Shown here piece after piece: positions 8,844 to 19,500 of a stretch of DNA of 32,995 nt; position 1 is the first letter of the stretch, and every line of letters begins with the position of its first letter. The notes below the pieces were generated by a model. That model did not search any database. It was given only the letters and a program-made list of their open reading frames with translations, and had not been told where the DNA came from. Made by a program: the position numbers and the translations under genes. The DNA is from Bacteroidota bacterium (GTDB taxonomy: Bacteria; Bacteroidota; Bacteroidia; Bacteroidales; VadinHA17): positions 1 through 32,995 of the forward strand of contig JAKQPD010000024.1 of the NCBI GenBank assembly GCA_029564935.1, given 5' to 3'.

Positions 8844-10496
8844 TTACCATGGTTTCCCGGTACCCTGGAGCAACCATGATTTGGACCATGGACTGTTTTT
8901 CCCGTCGCTCGATGAAAATGAAGTTGTTTCAAGTCCCTGTATGGCTGCTTCAGCTTTCTCCGGATTATATAATAATTCATTTGTACCGTAATAAAACCTC
9001 AGGGGAATAGCATTTCTTTTTACGATCTTCCCGGGTGCAAGTGCAGGATAACCTGTTCTTCTGTAATCAAACCAGGCTTCAGCAGCTGAAGTCCAGCTTG
9101 CAATCCATTTCTGTTCAATGATCTGACTTAGTGTACCTTCAAAGGCAACTCCTTCTCCTTCAATGTAATCTGAATATGATCCGGTCAGACCCCAGGCATC
9201 CATTGAGGATTTGACCCCTGCCTCATACAGATCCTTTACCGTGCCGCCGGCAGACCATCCTTTCAGTGCTGCTTCTGCAAGGATGAAATTAACCTCTGCA
9301 GCTGAAATAAGGCGTGCCTTAAGATGAGGTCCGGAAGGTGATTTATACATATTATTAATGTGAGAAGCATGAGGGTTTATCGGTGCCTGTTCCAGGTTGG
9401 GGCAGAGATTGTATGCCTGCGGCAAAATTGACCATGATGGAGGAAGTCCCACATATTCCGGATCAGGATCGATCTCAACACCATAGGTTGACACATAGGT
9501 ATCAGCCACGTTCTGCGCTATGATCCTCTTTCCATCCACAATTTCATCATAATCATCGGGTTTTGCCTGATCTATAACAAGAGGAGTGGTTATTTTATTT
9601 GCCCATAGAGCAAGTCTCGGATCGTCAAGCTCCTGTAATTTTTCAACGAGTGTCGAACACATTTTAAGTCTCCTCCAGTTTGTCTCGCTGACATCAAATG
9701 TAGTATTACATGGCCACGAATCCGATGTGCTGTTGCCAACATAATCTATATTCGCATCATCTGAAGATTCCCGGATAATCGGATATTGTGAAGGATTCCC
9801 AACGATCTTTTCTATACCTGTTTTAGCCAGGGAAGATTCTTTTGAAGAAATTCTCATATAATATCTGAGTGCAAGGGAATTGGTAAATTTTCTCCATTTC
9901 ATCACCGACCCTCTGAAAAGGACATCCTGTACCGGATTAATATCGGAATACTGATCCTGGCTCTTCGACAATAATGTATTGGCAGTTTCCAGATAACCAA
10001 GGATACCAATATATATGTCTTTCTGGGAATCATATGCCGGCTTCAGATTTCCTGTCTCACCCTGAAGCGCTTCAGAGAAAGGAGCATCTCCCCAAAGGTC
10101 AGCTATCATTCCGTAATTATACGCTTTCATTATAAGTGCCACTGCCTGATAAAATTCCAATCCGGATGCCTCTGTCTTTTTCAGCATTTCCTCTGTATTT
10201 CTCAGGATTCCGTAATAGCCTCCCCAGTTCTGGTCGGACCAGTCATAAGCATTATGTCCCCCGCTCCATCCATCTTTCTGAGTATGCTGCATTACGCCTG
10301 CGAGATCGCCAAAACCCAGGCTGACAACATTCTGTCCAGTATATGTTAGTACAGTACTCATCAGAAGAAATGGCTGTGCCTCTGCAGGGTCAACCCCATT
10401 GGGATTTATATTCAGTTCTTCAAGGTCCAGACATGATACAATAATCAACAGGAATATTATAAGGACCGCTGAAATTTTATAATTTATTGCTTTCAT
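8844..10496 (-). CDS. SusD/RagB-family outer-membrane lipoprotein
   Basis: The 550-residue protein has a lipoprotein signal peptide ending 'FLLIIVSC' (Cys22), then a TPR-rich SusD-like body ('NINPNGVDPAEAQPFLL', 'YNYGMIADLWGDAPFSEAL', 'AEVNFILAEAALKGW', 'WIASWTSAAEAWFDYRRTGYP'). SusD-like proteins are the lid over a SusC TonB-dependent transporter and bind the imported nutrient at the cell surface. It starts 18 bp after the SusC stop on the same strand, giving the standard SusC-SusD order. The nutrient is not evident from neighbours. Confidence 0.93.
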   Translation of the reverse strand: MKAINYKISAVLIIFLLIIVSCLDLEELNINPNGVDPAEAQPFLLMSTVLTYTGQNVVSLGFGDLAGVMQHTQKDGWSGGHNAYDWSDQNWGGYYGILRNTEEMLKKTEASGLEFYQAVALIMKAYNYGMIADLWGDAPFSEALQGETGNLKPAYDSQKDIYIGILGYLETANTLLSKSQDQYSDINPVQDVLFRGSVMKWRKFTNSLALRYYMRISSKESSLAKTGIEKIVGNPSQYPIIRESSDDANIDYVGNSTSDSWPCNTTFDVSETNWRRLKMCSTLVEKLQELDDPRLALWANKITTPLVIDQAKPDDYDEIVDGKRIIAQNVADTYVSTYGVEIDPDPEYVGLPPSWSILPQAYNLCPNLEQAPINPHASHINNMYKSPSGPHLKARLISAAEVNFILAEAALKGWSAGGTVKDLYEAGVKSSMDAWGLTGSYSDYIEGEGVAFEGTLSQIIEQKWIASWTSAAEAWFDYRRTGYPALAPGKIVKRNAIPLRFYYGTNELLYNPEKAEAAIQGLETTSFSSSDGKNSPWSKSWLLQGTGKPW

Positions 10497-10514
10497 AATT
10501 TCAGATTTAAAATT

Positions 10515-13500
10515 CTAGAATGTTATATCTAACTTAATTCCGAGAGGAATTACCCAGGGTTCAAGGTTATATCTTTCGATACCCTGCTTGAATTGTGTTC
10601 CTCTTGTACCTCCTGTCGAACTTTCAGCCTGAAATGCCCTTTCAGGATCTATCCCTGCTTTAGCTTTTGTCCAGAGTATTATGTTCCTGCTGTAAAGTGA
10701 AAGTGCAATATTCTGAACGAATCCTATCCTGCTTATCAGGTCGCGGGGAACGTTGTAACTTAATGAGATCTCCCTGAGCTTCACAAAGTCGGAATCGAAC
10801 ATTGAGGGCCTGGCAAATCCCCATGGATAACTGACCACATATGGAGTAATGACAGTTCCTTCCTCACCCAGATTCTCAACATATGTCACACCACCTTCAC
10901 CGTCATCCACTGCCCAGACTCCCGGAACAAAAACTCCATCGCTTACATATACCCCGCTGTAATTTTCACGGAATCCTCCATATTCAGCAGTTGGCCCGCC
11001 GACAACATGAAATCCGTTCTTAATGTACTTATCTTCATTTTCAACCAGCCAGTCACGTAATTCTTTTCCCGTTCTTCCTCCCGGATGAATAAGATTATCC
11101 AGCCAGATCTGGGATTTACCATCCTCTGCCATATACCTCTGTGTCTGGGAAATGAACTGGCCTCCGTTTCTCCAGTCGAAGGTCATATTCAGTGAAAATG
11201 CTTTATATGAAAGAGAGCTCTGGAAGCCCATAATAAATCTCGGATTATAATTACCAACCTTGTTTTTCGTATATCGCATTTCAACAGCACCCCATTCCAT
11301 CTCGGCTTCATCCAATATGGGATAGCCATAATACGGAGAATTTTTATCAGTCACGGTAATGATTTCGGCATCATAAATTGCACCAACCTCATCCCCTACA
11401 TATGACCATGCACCACCCTTTGCATCTTCCCAGAACTTGATGACGTCAATCCCCTCAGCAATTTCAACTACCCGGGTTCTGTTCCTTGTGAAATTAGCGC
11501 TGACATCCCAGAACCAGTTGGGAGTTTTAACAAGGGTCACCCCGATCATGAACTCCCAGCCCTTACTCCTGATCAGACCGGCATTAATATTAACGGCATC
11601 GGATCCTGTTGAACTGGCTACAGGTATATTCCTGATTATCTGGTTCCGGTTTTCAACAACATAATAAGTCCCCTCAAACCTTAATCTGTTTTTCAGGAAA
11701 CTCAGATCGAGTCCTGCCTCTTTTGAAACGGCTTCTTCAGGTTTCAGATTTGGAGTAAGTATCTGCCCCGATTTGGCAAGCCGTGTTGCATCGCCCCATT
11801 GCCCCGCATTTCCATAAGTGCTGTAAAGCTGGTAAGGATCAGTGTCATTACCAACCTTTGCCCATCCTCCTCTTATCTTGAAAAGATCAACACTTTCTCC
11901 CATATTTATCATTTCATTCACCAGTATGCTCAATGAAGCAGACGGGTAGAAGTATGACCAGTTTTCTTTCGGCAATGTGCTTGACCAGTCATTCCGGCCT
12001 GTAAGATCCAGGAATATCATGTCTTTAAATCCAAGATTGATAAGACCGTATAAGCTATATATTGCTTTCTGGGACCAGTAGCTTCCGTAATCCAGGGAAC
12101 CCGATTTGATATTACTGAGAGTGAACACATTGGGTACAATCAGGCCTGCTCCCGACTTTGATGAGCTGCTCATAGATGTTCCTTTTTTGTAGAGAGCATT
12201 TCCTCCTGCGGATACTGATAAGCTTATAATATCAGTTACCTTCGAATAAGTTGCCAGAAAATCTACATTCCTTTCGTAACTGGTTATGTCCTGAACACCA
12301 TATGCTCCGTTATTGGGTTCTCCCGTATAACTCGGGGATAATTTTGATTCCCGTTTTTCCGAGAACTGATCAAGCGAATATCTTCCCATTATGCTGAAAT
12401 CTTTGAAAATCTTCCATTCAGCTTTCAGATTACCGAAGATCCTGTCCCTGCTAAAGCTGTTATTTACTTCGTTAGCAAGGAAATACGGATTATTATATAA
12501 CCCGTTGTAAGGTGTTCTCTGCTGAATGCCTTCAAGACCTTCTTCCCAGTAGCTCTTAAGATCTCTTATATCGGTTTCCTGAGGTACATTATATGCCCAC
12601 TGTAAAGGATTAGTCCCCCTGTTACTTGCGGGTCTGTTGTTGGACCATGATTTATTATAGTTAATGTTTGAACTGACTGTAATATTTTCCCTGACCCGTA
12701 AAGTAGTCGCTGCCGTAACGTTATTCCTGAACAGGTCGGAATTGGGAATTATTCCCCTGTTTGACATATTTGATATTCCTATACGGTAATTCATCATATC
12801 GGTGTTATTCGATACGGATACCTCATTTGTGGAGGTTATACCCGTTTGGACAAAATTTGCGATATTGTCCGGATGACCGACCAGTTCCATGGGCACCTGA
12901 ACTCCATTAGCATCTCTGGGGCTGTTCCATTGAACAGCAAAGTATTCCTTGTCGAGCTGTATTCCGGACCCTGCTGCTTCAGCAGGATTGACCTTCATAG
13001 TATATCCTGCAGGAAGATCTTCGGGTGTAAATGAAAAATATCCTGTTGCGAATTTTTTCTGTACCGGAAAATATTTATAAGGCATGTCGAAAACATTGTT
13101 GGTACTGATGTTAACTCTCATACCTTTACTTTTATGTCCCGACTTTGTGGTTATCAGCACCACGCCGTTACCTGCTCTTGAGCCATACAAAGCAGCAGCA
13201 CTCGGGCCCTTCAGAACAGAAACACTTTCGATATCATCGGAATTCAGATCTGAAATGGCATTCCCGTAATCCACACGATTGTCACTGCCGAAACCGGCTA
13301 TATTATTTAGTGTATTGACAATTGGTACTCCGTCAATTACGAAAAGAGGCTGATTATCATTGCTTAATGATGTTGCGCCTCTTATTACCATGCTCACAGA
13401 TGATCCGGTCCCACCTGTGGAACTGATCTGTACACCGGTTACTTTGCCCGCAAGGGAATTTATAGCATTTTCCTGTACAACCCTTGCCAGATCTTCTCCG

Positions 13501-13961
13501 CTCACAGTCCCGACAGAATATCCAAGGGATTTTTCCCTTCGTGTAATACCCAAAGCTGTAACAACAACCTCATCGAGAGCTTCAACGGCTTCAGTCATGA
13601 TTATATTGATCACTCTCTTGTTACCGGCTGTGATCTCCTGAGTATTATACCCGATAAATGAAAATACAAGTATAGCATCTGCATTGGGAACTTCAAGTGT
13701 ATATTCTCCTGCGGAATTTGTCACAGTTCCCCGTTGGGTTCCCTTAACAACTATACTTACACCGGGCATAATTGTATTATCAATACCGGAGGTTACACGT
13801 CCGGTAATTACAAATCCTTGCTGATCAGGATAATCAGGAGCCGGGGCAGGACCCTTTCCTGAAGGGGTAAAAGCCTGAAGGTCAATTATCAGCAGGAATT
13901 GTATAAACATTACCGGTATTATATTCCGGATAATGTCTTTTATATAATTAAAATATTTCAT
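10515..13961 (-). CDS. SusC/RagA-family TonB-dependent outer-membrane transporter
   Basis: The 1148-residue protein has an N-terminal signal segment, a carboxypeptidase-regulatory-like domain ('GFVITGRVTSGIDNTIMPGV' to 'NIIMTEA', about residues 48-128), the SusC TonB-box region 'LDEVVVTALG', and a plug domain ('NSLAGKVTGVQISSTGGTGS', 'FVIDGVPIVN', 'VLKGPSAAALYGSRAGNGVV'). A long beta-barrel follows, ending in the aromatic C-terminal strand 'LGIKLDITF'. There is no STN domain, so no anti-sigma signalling is suggested. It imports oligosaccharides or peptides in a TonB-powered complex with the SusD protein next to it. It is the middle gene of a three-gene operon. Confidence 0.95.
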   Translation of the reverse strand: MKYFNYIKDIIRNIIPVMFIQFLLIIDLQAFTPSGKGPAPAPDYPDQQGFVITGRVTSGIDNTIMPGVSIVVKGTQRGTVTNSAGEYTLEVPNADAILVFSFIGYNTQEITAGNKRVINIIMTEAVEALDEVVVTALGITRREKSLGYSVGTVSGEDLARVVQENAINSLAGKVTGVQISSTGGTGSSVSMVIRGATSLSNDNQPLFVIDGVPIVNTLNNIAGFGSDNRVDYGNAISDLNSDDIESVSVLKGPSAAALYGSRAGNGVVLITTKSGHKSKGMRVNISTNNVFDMPYKYFPVQKKFATGYFSFTPEDLPAGYTMKVNPAEAAGSGIQLDKEYFAVQWNSPRDANGVQVPMELVGHPDNIANFVQTGITSTNEVSVSNNTDMMNYRIGISNMSNRGIIPNSDLFRNNVTAATTLRVRENITVSSNINYNKSWSNNRPASNRGTNPLQWAYNVPQETDIRDLKSYWEEGLEGIQQRTPYNGLYNNPYFLANEVNNSFSRDRIFGNLKAEWKIFKDFSIMGRYSLDQFSEKRESKLSPSYTGEPNNGAYGVQDITSYERNVDFLATYSKVTDIISLSVSAGGNALYKKGTSMSSSSKSGAGLIVPNVFTLSNIKSGSLDYGSYWSQKAIYSLYGLINLGFKDMIFLDLTGRNDWSSTLPKENWSYFYPSASLSILVNEMINMGESVDLFKIRGGWAKVGNDTDPYQLYSTYGNAGQWGDATRLAKSGQILTPNLKPEEAVSKEAGLDLSFLKNRLRFEGTYYVVENRNQIIRNIPVASSTGSDAVNINAGLIRSKGWEFMIGVTLVKTPNWFWDVSANFTRNRTRVVEIAEGIDVIKFWEDAKGGAWSYVGDEVGAIYDAEIITVTDKNSPYYGYPILDEAEMEWGAVEMRYTKNKVGNYNPRFIMGFQSSLSYKAFSLNMTFDWRNGGQFISQTQRYMAEDGKSQIWLDNLIHPGGRTGKELRDWLVENEDKYIKNGFHVVGGPTAEYGGFRENYSGVYVSDGVFVPGVWAVDDGEGGVTYVENLGEEGTVITPYVVSYPWGFARPSMFDSDFVKLREISLSYNVPRDLISRIGFVQNIALSLYSRNIILWTKAKAGIDPERAFQAESSTGGTRGTQFKQGIERYNLEPWVIPLGIKLDITF

Positions 13962-14014
13962 GCTTAATATTTATGCTGGTTATTAAATCGTCAAATTCAC
14001 AATACAAAGACCTT

Positions 14015-14944
14015 TTAAGGCACTGTTTCGAATGTAAGGATCACAACATGTGAAGGTTTGTTGTAATGTGCTTTCTGTGTGGTACAGACGAACATAGCAA
14101 GCCGCATCTTTGCAGGGGTTAATTCCTGGACAATGCACTCACGGGTAAAATCCATAAATCCGATGAATTCATTTCCCGAGAATTCAAGCGTCATAACGTC
14201 CTTATACAGTCGTTCCGTCGGAGTATTGCCATCAGGGCTGACTGTAGTGATGCCCAGGTTTTTCTTCTCATTCAGCGTGAATGTTGCAGCCTGGGGGGCC
14301 CATGCCGTATAGCATAAGCCAAAGCTCTGGCTCACCGGGGTTGCTTTAAGGATTGTTTGCTGCGTAAGTATGGAATAAACCAATCCTGCTAAAGCACCAC
14401 CATGTTGCGGAGAATGTATATAAATTCCGTCATGTTTGAAGATAAAAATATCATCATACACTTCACCCAGCCCAAGACCGACATTGCCAAGCATTCCGGT
14501 CCCGATTTCCTGAATGTTTGTAAAATTATCATCAGCCAGGGCAAAGCAATCTTTCTCCGAGTGAGCACTGCTTATCTTCCATTTCTTGCCATTTGGTGAT
14601 TTCAGGCCACCTGTCAGCATCTGCATTTTTGAAAGTGCAAGGGACACTACCGTCGCCGCTTCAACAGTCTTGCCATTGCCTGTAGCACTAAGTTTGACAT
14701 CATAAATACCACCTTCCTTGTAAATATGAACCGGGTTCATTTCGGTACTGGTCTGACCGTCACCGAAATCCCAGTTCCAGGTGTCAGCCCTCTTTGTGAG
14801 GGCAGTAAATGCAACCTGCTTATCAGCAATGCTGTAAAAGATCCCTGCTATCGGAGGACCTTCAGGTTCTTCATCCTTACACGATGTCAGAAGAACCTGT
14901 CCGACAACAAACACAACAAAAGAAACAAACAAAATTTTCTTCAT
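14015..14944 (-). CDS. PKD-domain lipoprotein, probable surface accessory of the SusCD pair
   Basis: The 309-residue protein has a lipoprotein signal 'GQVLLTSC' (Cys22). A PKD fold follows, recognisable by 'WNWDFGDGQTS' and 'NPVHIYKEGGIYDVKLSATG' (about residues 56-90). The remaining ~200 residues are unrecognised. It is the first gene of the operon, 53 bp upstream of SusC. Genes in this place usually encode surface ligand-binding proteins, but more often follow SusD than precede SusC. No degradative enzyme, sigma factor or hybrid sensor is adjacent, so the substrate remains unknown. I could not find a consensus promoter upstream. Confidence 0.75.
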   Translation of the reverse strand: MKKILFVSFVVFVVGQVLLTSCKDEEPEGPPIAGIFYSIADKQVAFTALTKRADTWNWDFGDGQTSTEMNPVHIYKEGGIYDVKLSATGNGKTVEAATVVSLALSKMQMLTGGLKSPNGKKWKISSAHSEKDCFALADDNFTNIQEIGTGMLGNVGLGLGEVYDDIFIFKHDGIYIHSPQHGGALAGLVYSILTQQTILKATPVSQSFGLCYTAWAPQAATFTLNEKKNLGITTVSPDGNTPTERLYKDVMTLEFSGNEFIGFMDFTRECIVQELTPAKMRLAMFVCTTQKAHYNKPSHVVILTFETVP

Positions 14945-15157
14945 GGATTATAAGATTTTGTTGGTATAAAGAATTCTGATGAATCTTTCGATTGAATCAG
15001 GTTTAATATATAGCACTCCTGAACCATAAATCAGAGCTTTCAGGTCAGAAAATGAGTTGCCATCTAATTTCGGAGTTTTATTCAAGAAATGCAAGAATAT
15101 GGATGAAAATCGGATTTTTACAAGTCTGCGGAGTAATCAAATTTCAGTCAGGAAAAT

Positions 15158-15188
15158 TTTGTTTAAAACATTTATTTATTTAAATTTG
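15158..15188 (+). promoter_or_regulatory. Bacteroidota-type promoter, TTTG-N19-TAAATTTG
   Basis: TTTG at 15158-15161 and TAAATTTG at 15181-15188 are separated by 19 bases. This is an exact match to the Bacteroidota primary sigma consensus (-33 TTTG, -7 TAnnTTTG). Transcription would start near 15195, leaving an untranslated leader of about 165 bases before the ATG at 15362. It would drive the T9SS protein and possibly the RHS genes after it. Confidence 0.6.
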
Positions 15189-15262
15189 ATAAGCTGTATT
15201 TCAAAATAGTATCAGTTTTTAGTGCTTCATAAGTTTAGTTATAGTTAACAGGCTTGTAGTGA

Positions 15263-15288
15263 TTTTGATCAAATGAATTTGATCAAAA
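15263..15288. promoter_or_regulatory. Perfect 26-bp palindrome in the leader of the T9SS/RHS locus
   Basis: Two 12-base arms (TTTTGATCAAAT and its reverse complement) are separated by GA. Each arm itself contains the palindrome TTGATCAA. It lies between the promoter and the ATG at 15362, where it could be an operator for a dimeric regulator or a 5'-leader hairpin. The family of any regulator is not known. Confidence 0.65.
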
Positions 15289-15361
15289 CCTCTGGATGAT
15301 TTAAGTGTTCCAAAACTGTATTTTAATAGCTTGGTTATTATTACTTAATAATCAATATATT

Positions 15362-16432
15362 ATGTCTCGCTATCTTTTTATCCAATTACTCTGTATCCTG
15401 ATATCTCTGTTCCAAACAGATTTTATCCGGGCCCAGAGAAATCCTTTCACTGAATTAATGAAGGTTGCTAATATGCCTCGTTCAGGTGATTCACTTGTTA
15501 AACAGCAGGTAGATTATATTGACCCTGGAATTGCCGGCACAAATATAACCTGGGATTTTCGTAAGGTGAATCCTGTAAATGATTATTACAACCTGCGTTA
15601 CCGAATCATTTCTCCAGATTCAGTTAAGATTGAAGGAATTGAACATGGAACAATTTACAGTTATGTTGTCCGGGGAGACTCTTTACTACATACCGGGTAT
15701 GAAAACAGCACTACAATAATGAATTATTCTATCCCGGAACTCAGATTGCGGTTTCCTGTGAAATATGGCGATATTGTCTGTTCGGATTTTGAAGGATATG
15801 GAGAATATTGCCACATTATTTCTCTGCATGTATCCGGTAAAACAACCATCACCGCTGATGCAACAGGTACTCTGATCACTCCTCTGGGCTTAACCTTTAA
15901 AAATGTCCTCAGGATAAAGAGCATTCGCGAATATTTACAGACCGGGCTTGACAGCCTGACTATGAAGCTGGAAAGTTATGCCTGGTATGCAACCGGCCAT
16001 CGGTACCCTGTTTTTGAGACTGTGAAAACCACAACAAAAATGGCAGGTGGAAGGGAGTCCGTACACAAGGTGGCTTCATTTTTCTATCCCCCTCCTGAAA
16101 AAGCATTTTTACTTGATGACTCCAGCAACTGGTCGCTAAAGGAACTATCTGAGGAAATTAAAAATACAGAATTTCACATGACCAGCATTAAACTGATTCC
16201 TAATCCGGTACGGTCGTGGCTGAATATTGTGTATGACCTGACCAATGATGGAGTTGTTTCATTCAAAGTATTCGATGATAAGGGAATACTCAGATTCTCT
16301 CTACCCGAAACCTTTAAAAAGGCAGAGAACTATTCGGAAATAATAAATATGAATGGATTTAACCCCGGAATTTATCTCATAAATGTTTTTACTGGTAAAG
16401 CTGTTAAGGTTTTTAAGGTGATAAAAATATAA
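15362..16432 (+). CDS. Secreted protein with T9SS type A sorting domain
   Basis: The start at 15362 is chosen because it gives a normal signal peptide ('SRYLFIQLLCILISLFQTDF' then 'IRAQ'). An in-frame ATG at 15305 would add 19 residues in front. The 356-residue protein has an unrecognised beta-rich body and a C-terminal domain of about 80 residues: 'LIPNPVRSWLNIVYDL', 'FKVFDDKGIL', 'NMNGFNPGIYLINVFTGKAV', 'KVFKVIKI'. This is the type A sorting signal used by the type IX secretion system, so the protein should be exported to the cell surface or medium. It is 100 bp upstream of the RHS genes and may be cotranscribed with them. Its role with RHS is unknown. Confidence 0.8.
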   Translation: MSRYLFIQLLCILISLFQTDFIRAQRNPFTELMKVANMPRSGDSLVKQQVDYIDPGIAGTNITWDFRKVNPVNDYYNLRYRIISPDSVKIEGIEHGTIYSYVVRGDSLLHTGYENSTTIMNYSIPELRLRFPVKYGDIVCSDFEGYGEYCHIISLHVSGKTTITADATGTLITPLGLTFKNVLRIKSIREYLQTGLDSLTMKLESYAWYATGHRYPVFETVKTTTKMAGGRESVHKVASFFYPPPEKAFLLDDSSNWSLKELSEEIKNTEFHMTSIKLIPNPVRSWLNIVYDLTNDGVVSFKVFDDKGILRFSLPETFKKAENYSEIINMNGFNPGIYLINVFTGKAVKVFKVIKI

Positions 16433-16531
16433 ATCAAACATCTTAATCAGTCTTCCTGCTGAAACAAAAAGAATAATCTAATCCGGCGGAAGTAACCACC
16501 CCTTTTTGCAAACCTTTAAATATCCTTAACG

Positions 16532-19500
16532 ATGAATTATATTTTTGCTGCTCCTTATAAGCTGCTTCTGATCCGGAGTTCAGTTAAGTGGCCAAAACTA
16601 TATTATCTGAGAATTTACCTGCTCTTTAATGTTTTAACTTTTCAGGGATTATTAAGAAACTTGCCTGGTCAGACCTTTTCAACACCCGATGTTTTCAGCT
16701 ATAAACAGGAGGTATTCAGCAGCGTCTCATATTATACAGGACAGGCTGATGTTACAATTCCCTTATTTGAAATACAAACTCCCGAAATAACAATTCCCGT
16801 CTCCTTAAAATATATAGGGGGGGAAGGATTACGTCCGATAAATCCCTACAGCAGTGTGGGATTTGGATGGAAGTTATCGGCCGGAGGTGCAATAACAAGA
16901 ACAGTGAATGAAGAGCCCGATGAATTCAATACTCCGGGTACCGGAAGACTGTTGGGATTTTTTAACCTGCCAGCCAATTCTGTTAACAATGAATATGTCA
17001 GGAATAGTGCATATACATTTCTTCAGGGAACCGATCATACCTCTTTTATATCACAGTATGAGTACAGCCCAGACATTTTCTCGTTCAGTTTCCTGGGTTA
17101 TTCTGGTTACTTTGTAATGGGGTATGATAAGACCTTCAAGATCCAATCTCAGGATATTGTTAAAGTTGAGAAATATGCAAGTAATCTTATAAATCTTAAT
17201 AATACCTTTTATTTCAAACTGACAGCTAATGACGGAACAAAATTTACTTTCGGTTCAGAGGAAGGATCCGTTGAGCTCTCAGGTGGAGTAAACTATACAC
17301 CTTATCAAAGTCTTGCCTGGTATCTGACCAGGATAGAATTTCCCACCGGAAGGAACATCAGCTTCACTTATCAACCTAATATTGACATCCATATCCGTTT
17401 CAGAACTTCCGAGTGGTCTGATAAAGATTTTGGAGCGGTTGCCTCACCTGTTGTGTTAAAAAACATCATATTCAATGGAGGAAAAGTTTCAATAACTTCT
17501 GAAAAAAGACCTCATAAAATTTGTGAATCTCCTGATTATGCAAGAATTATTGATAAAATTGAGCTTAGAAATCCTGCAGATCAGAAAGTAAGCTCTGTAA
17601 TTCTTAAATATTCGCCAAAGGTTTCAAACAGGTATTATATTCTTGATTCATTGAGGGTAGACGATAAACGTTATTCTTTCGGGTATAATTCTGCATATTT
17701 ACTACCGGATTTCCCGCAATCATGCGGTACTGATTACTGGGGATTTTATAACGGACAACCGGAATTAACAGGGCGCATCCAACCCGGATTAAGAGATCCT
17801 TACCTGAACCAGAATTTAACGCTGCCTGCAAAGATGCCATCTTCGACACACTCACAACTTGGAATACTCACATCAGTTACCTATCCGACAGGTGATTCGG
17901 AGTTGTTTGAATATGAATCTCATACATATTCATATTCAAATATACAGACCCTCAGCAGCTATTATAACAGTTTTTCAGAAGAACCAAAAATAGCCGGAGG
18001 CCTGAGAATTGCAAAAATCACACTCGGCAACCAGATAAGAAAATATAAATACGTTAATACTTTCGATCCGAATAATCCTGATTATATCCCAGGATCAATG
18101 AGTTATATTGGTTTTTCAAGTAGCGGAATTCTCTATAAATTCCCTGCTGTGTCATATATGACTGCTGAAGCACTGAATTTCTTATCAATTGAAGGAGAGC
18201 CTCCTGTTACTTATTCCAGGGTCATTGAATCCCTTTCAGATAAAAGCTATACAGTTTACGACATGTATTCAGCACTGGACCGGCCCGAAGGTCAAAACAA
18301 CCAGAATGAAAATTACTATGCATGCACGGCAAATTTACCTGCAATTTTTAACTTTTTTTATAAATATATTTTCGTCGGGGCTCTGAGTAAAAGCTCATCC
18401 TGTGCACTTGAAAGAGGTCACATAAAAGAAATAAGGTTTTATGATTCATCAAACACTCTGAAAAGAACCATAGCATACACTTATTCTTCAAATCCCGGCC
18501 GGTATAATCAATATGTTTCATCTATTTATCTCACCGACACCTCAGAGCAGCGGATGGCCTGGCTGGCTTTCGAATTAGGCCTGCAATACCTGAATAATTC
18601 GGCTTTATCCTTTGTAATGCTCCATAGTTACTGCATTTATACTTTTCCCGTCTATCTTGAAGAAGAAAAAATAACAGACTATTATGGAAGTCAGTCTATA
18701 ACCAATACTACCAGATACAGGTACAATAATAAAAGGCTTAAGTCAGCTGTCATCACATATAACAGCAGAGGAGATTCACTGAAAACAATTATCAGATATC
18801 CTTCCGATATAAATACAGGTGTTTATGCCAACATGAATACACTGAATATGATTAATTTTCCTGTAGAGCAAATCACGCTAAAAAACAATAAATATACAGG
18901 AAGCAAACTGACAACTTATAAAGCAGTAAGCAGTACCAATTATGCACCGGATAAAATATACTCACTTGAGATCACATATCCTTTGACATCATTCACCTAT
19001 TATAACGGAACAAGCCGAGATAGTCATTATGGAATATTCCCTGAAATAACATATGACATCTATAGTAATACAGGAAATATAAGGCAGATGACCGGCAGAG
19101 ACGAAACTCCCATTTCATATCTGTGGGATGCCAGCGGGATATATTCGATGGCACAGGTAAGAGGAGCAACATATTCACAGATACAATCATATGACGGAAA
19201 GGCAGGTGATTATTCAAGCATCACTCTATGGACGGGACTGAAAAATAATTTTAACAGAGCCCAGTTTTCAACATATTCCTATAAACTCCTGACCGGTATT
19301 GCCACAGCTACAAATATCCCGGGAGTAACAACAAACTATACTTATGACTTATCCCGACGATTATTCATGGTCCGGGATGATGATAAGAATATCCTGAGTC
19401 TGCACAGGTTTGGTTTCAGGAATTATCCTGATAACGGTTTAGGCGGATACAGTCCTGTTACAGCATATTTATCAAAACCATCCTATGTTATAAAGGGCAA

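Noticed and set aside
6053..14944. Polysaccharide utilisation locus joining SusCD with the ceramidase-like and esterase genes
   Set aside because: The hydrolases are on the opposite strand and converge with SusD, there is no glycoside hydrolase, and co-regulation cannot be seen.
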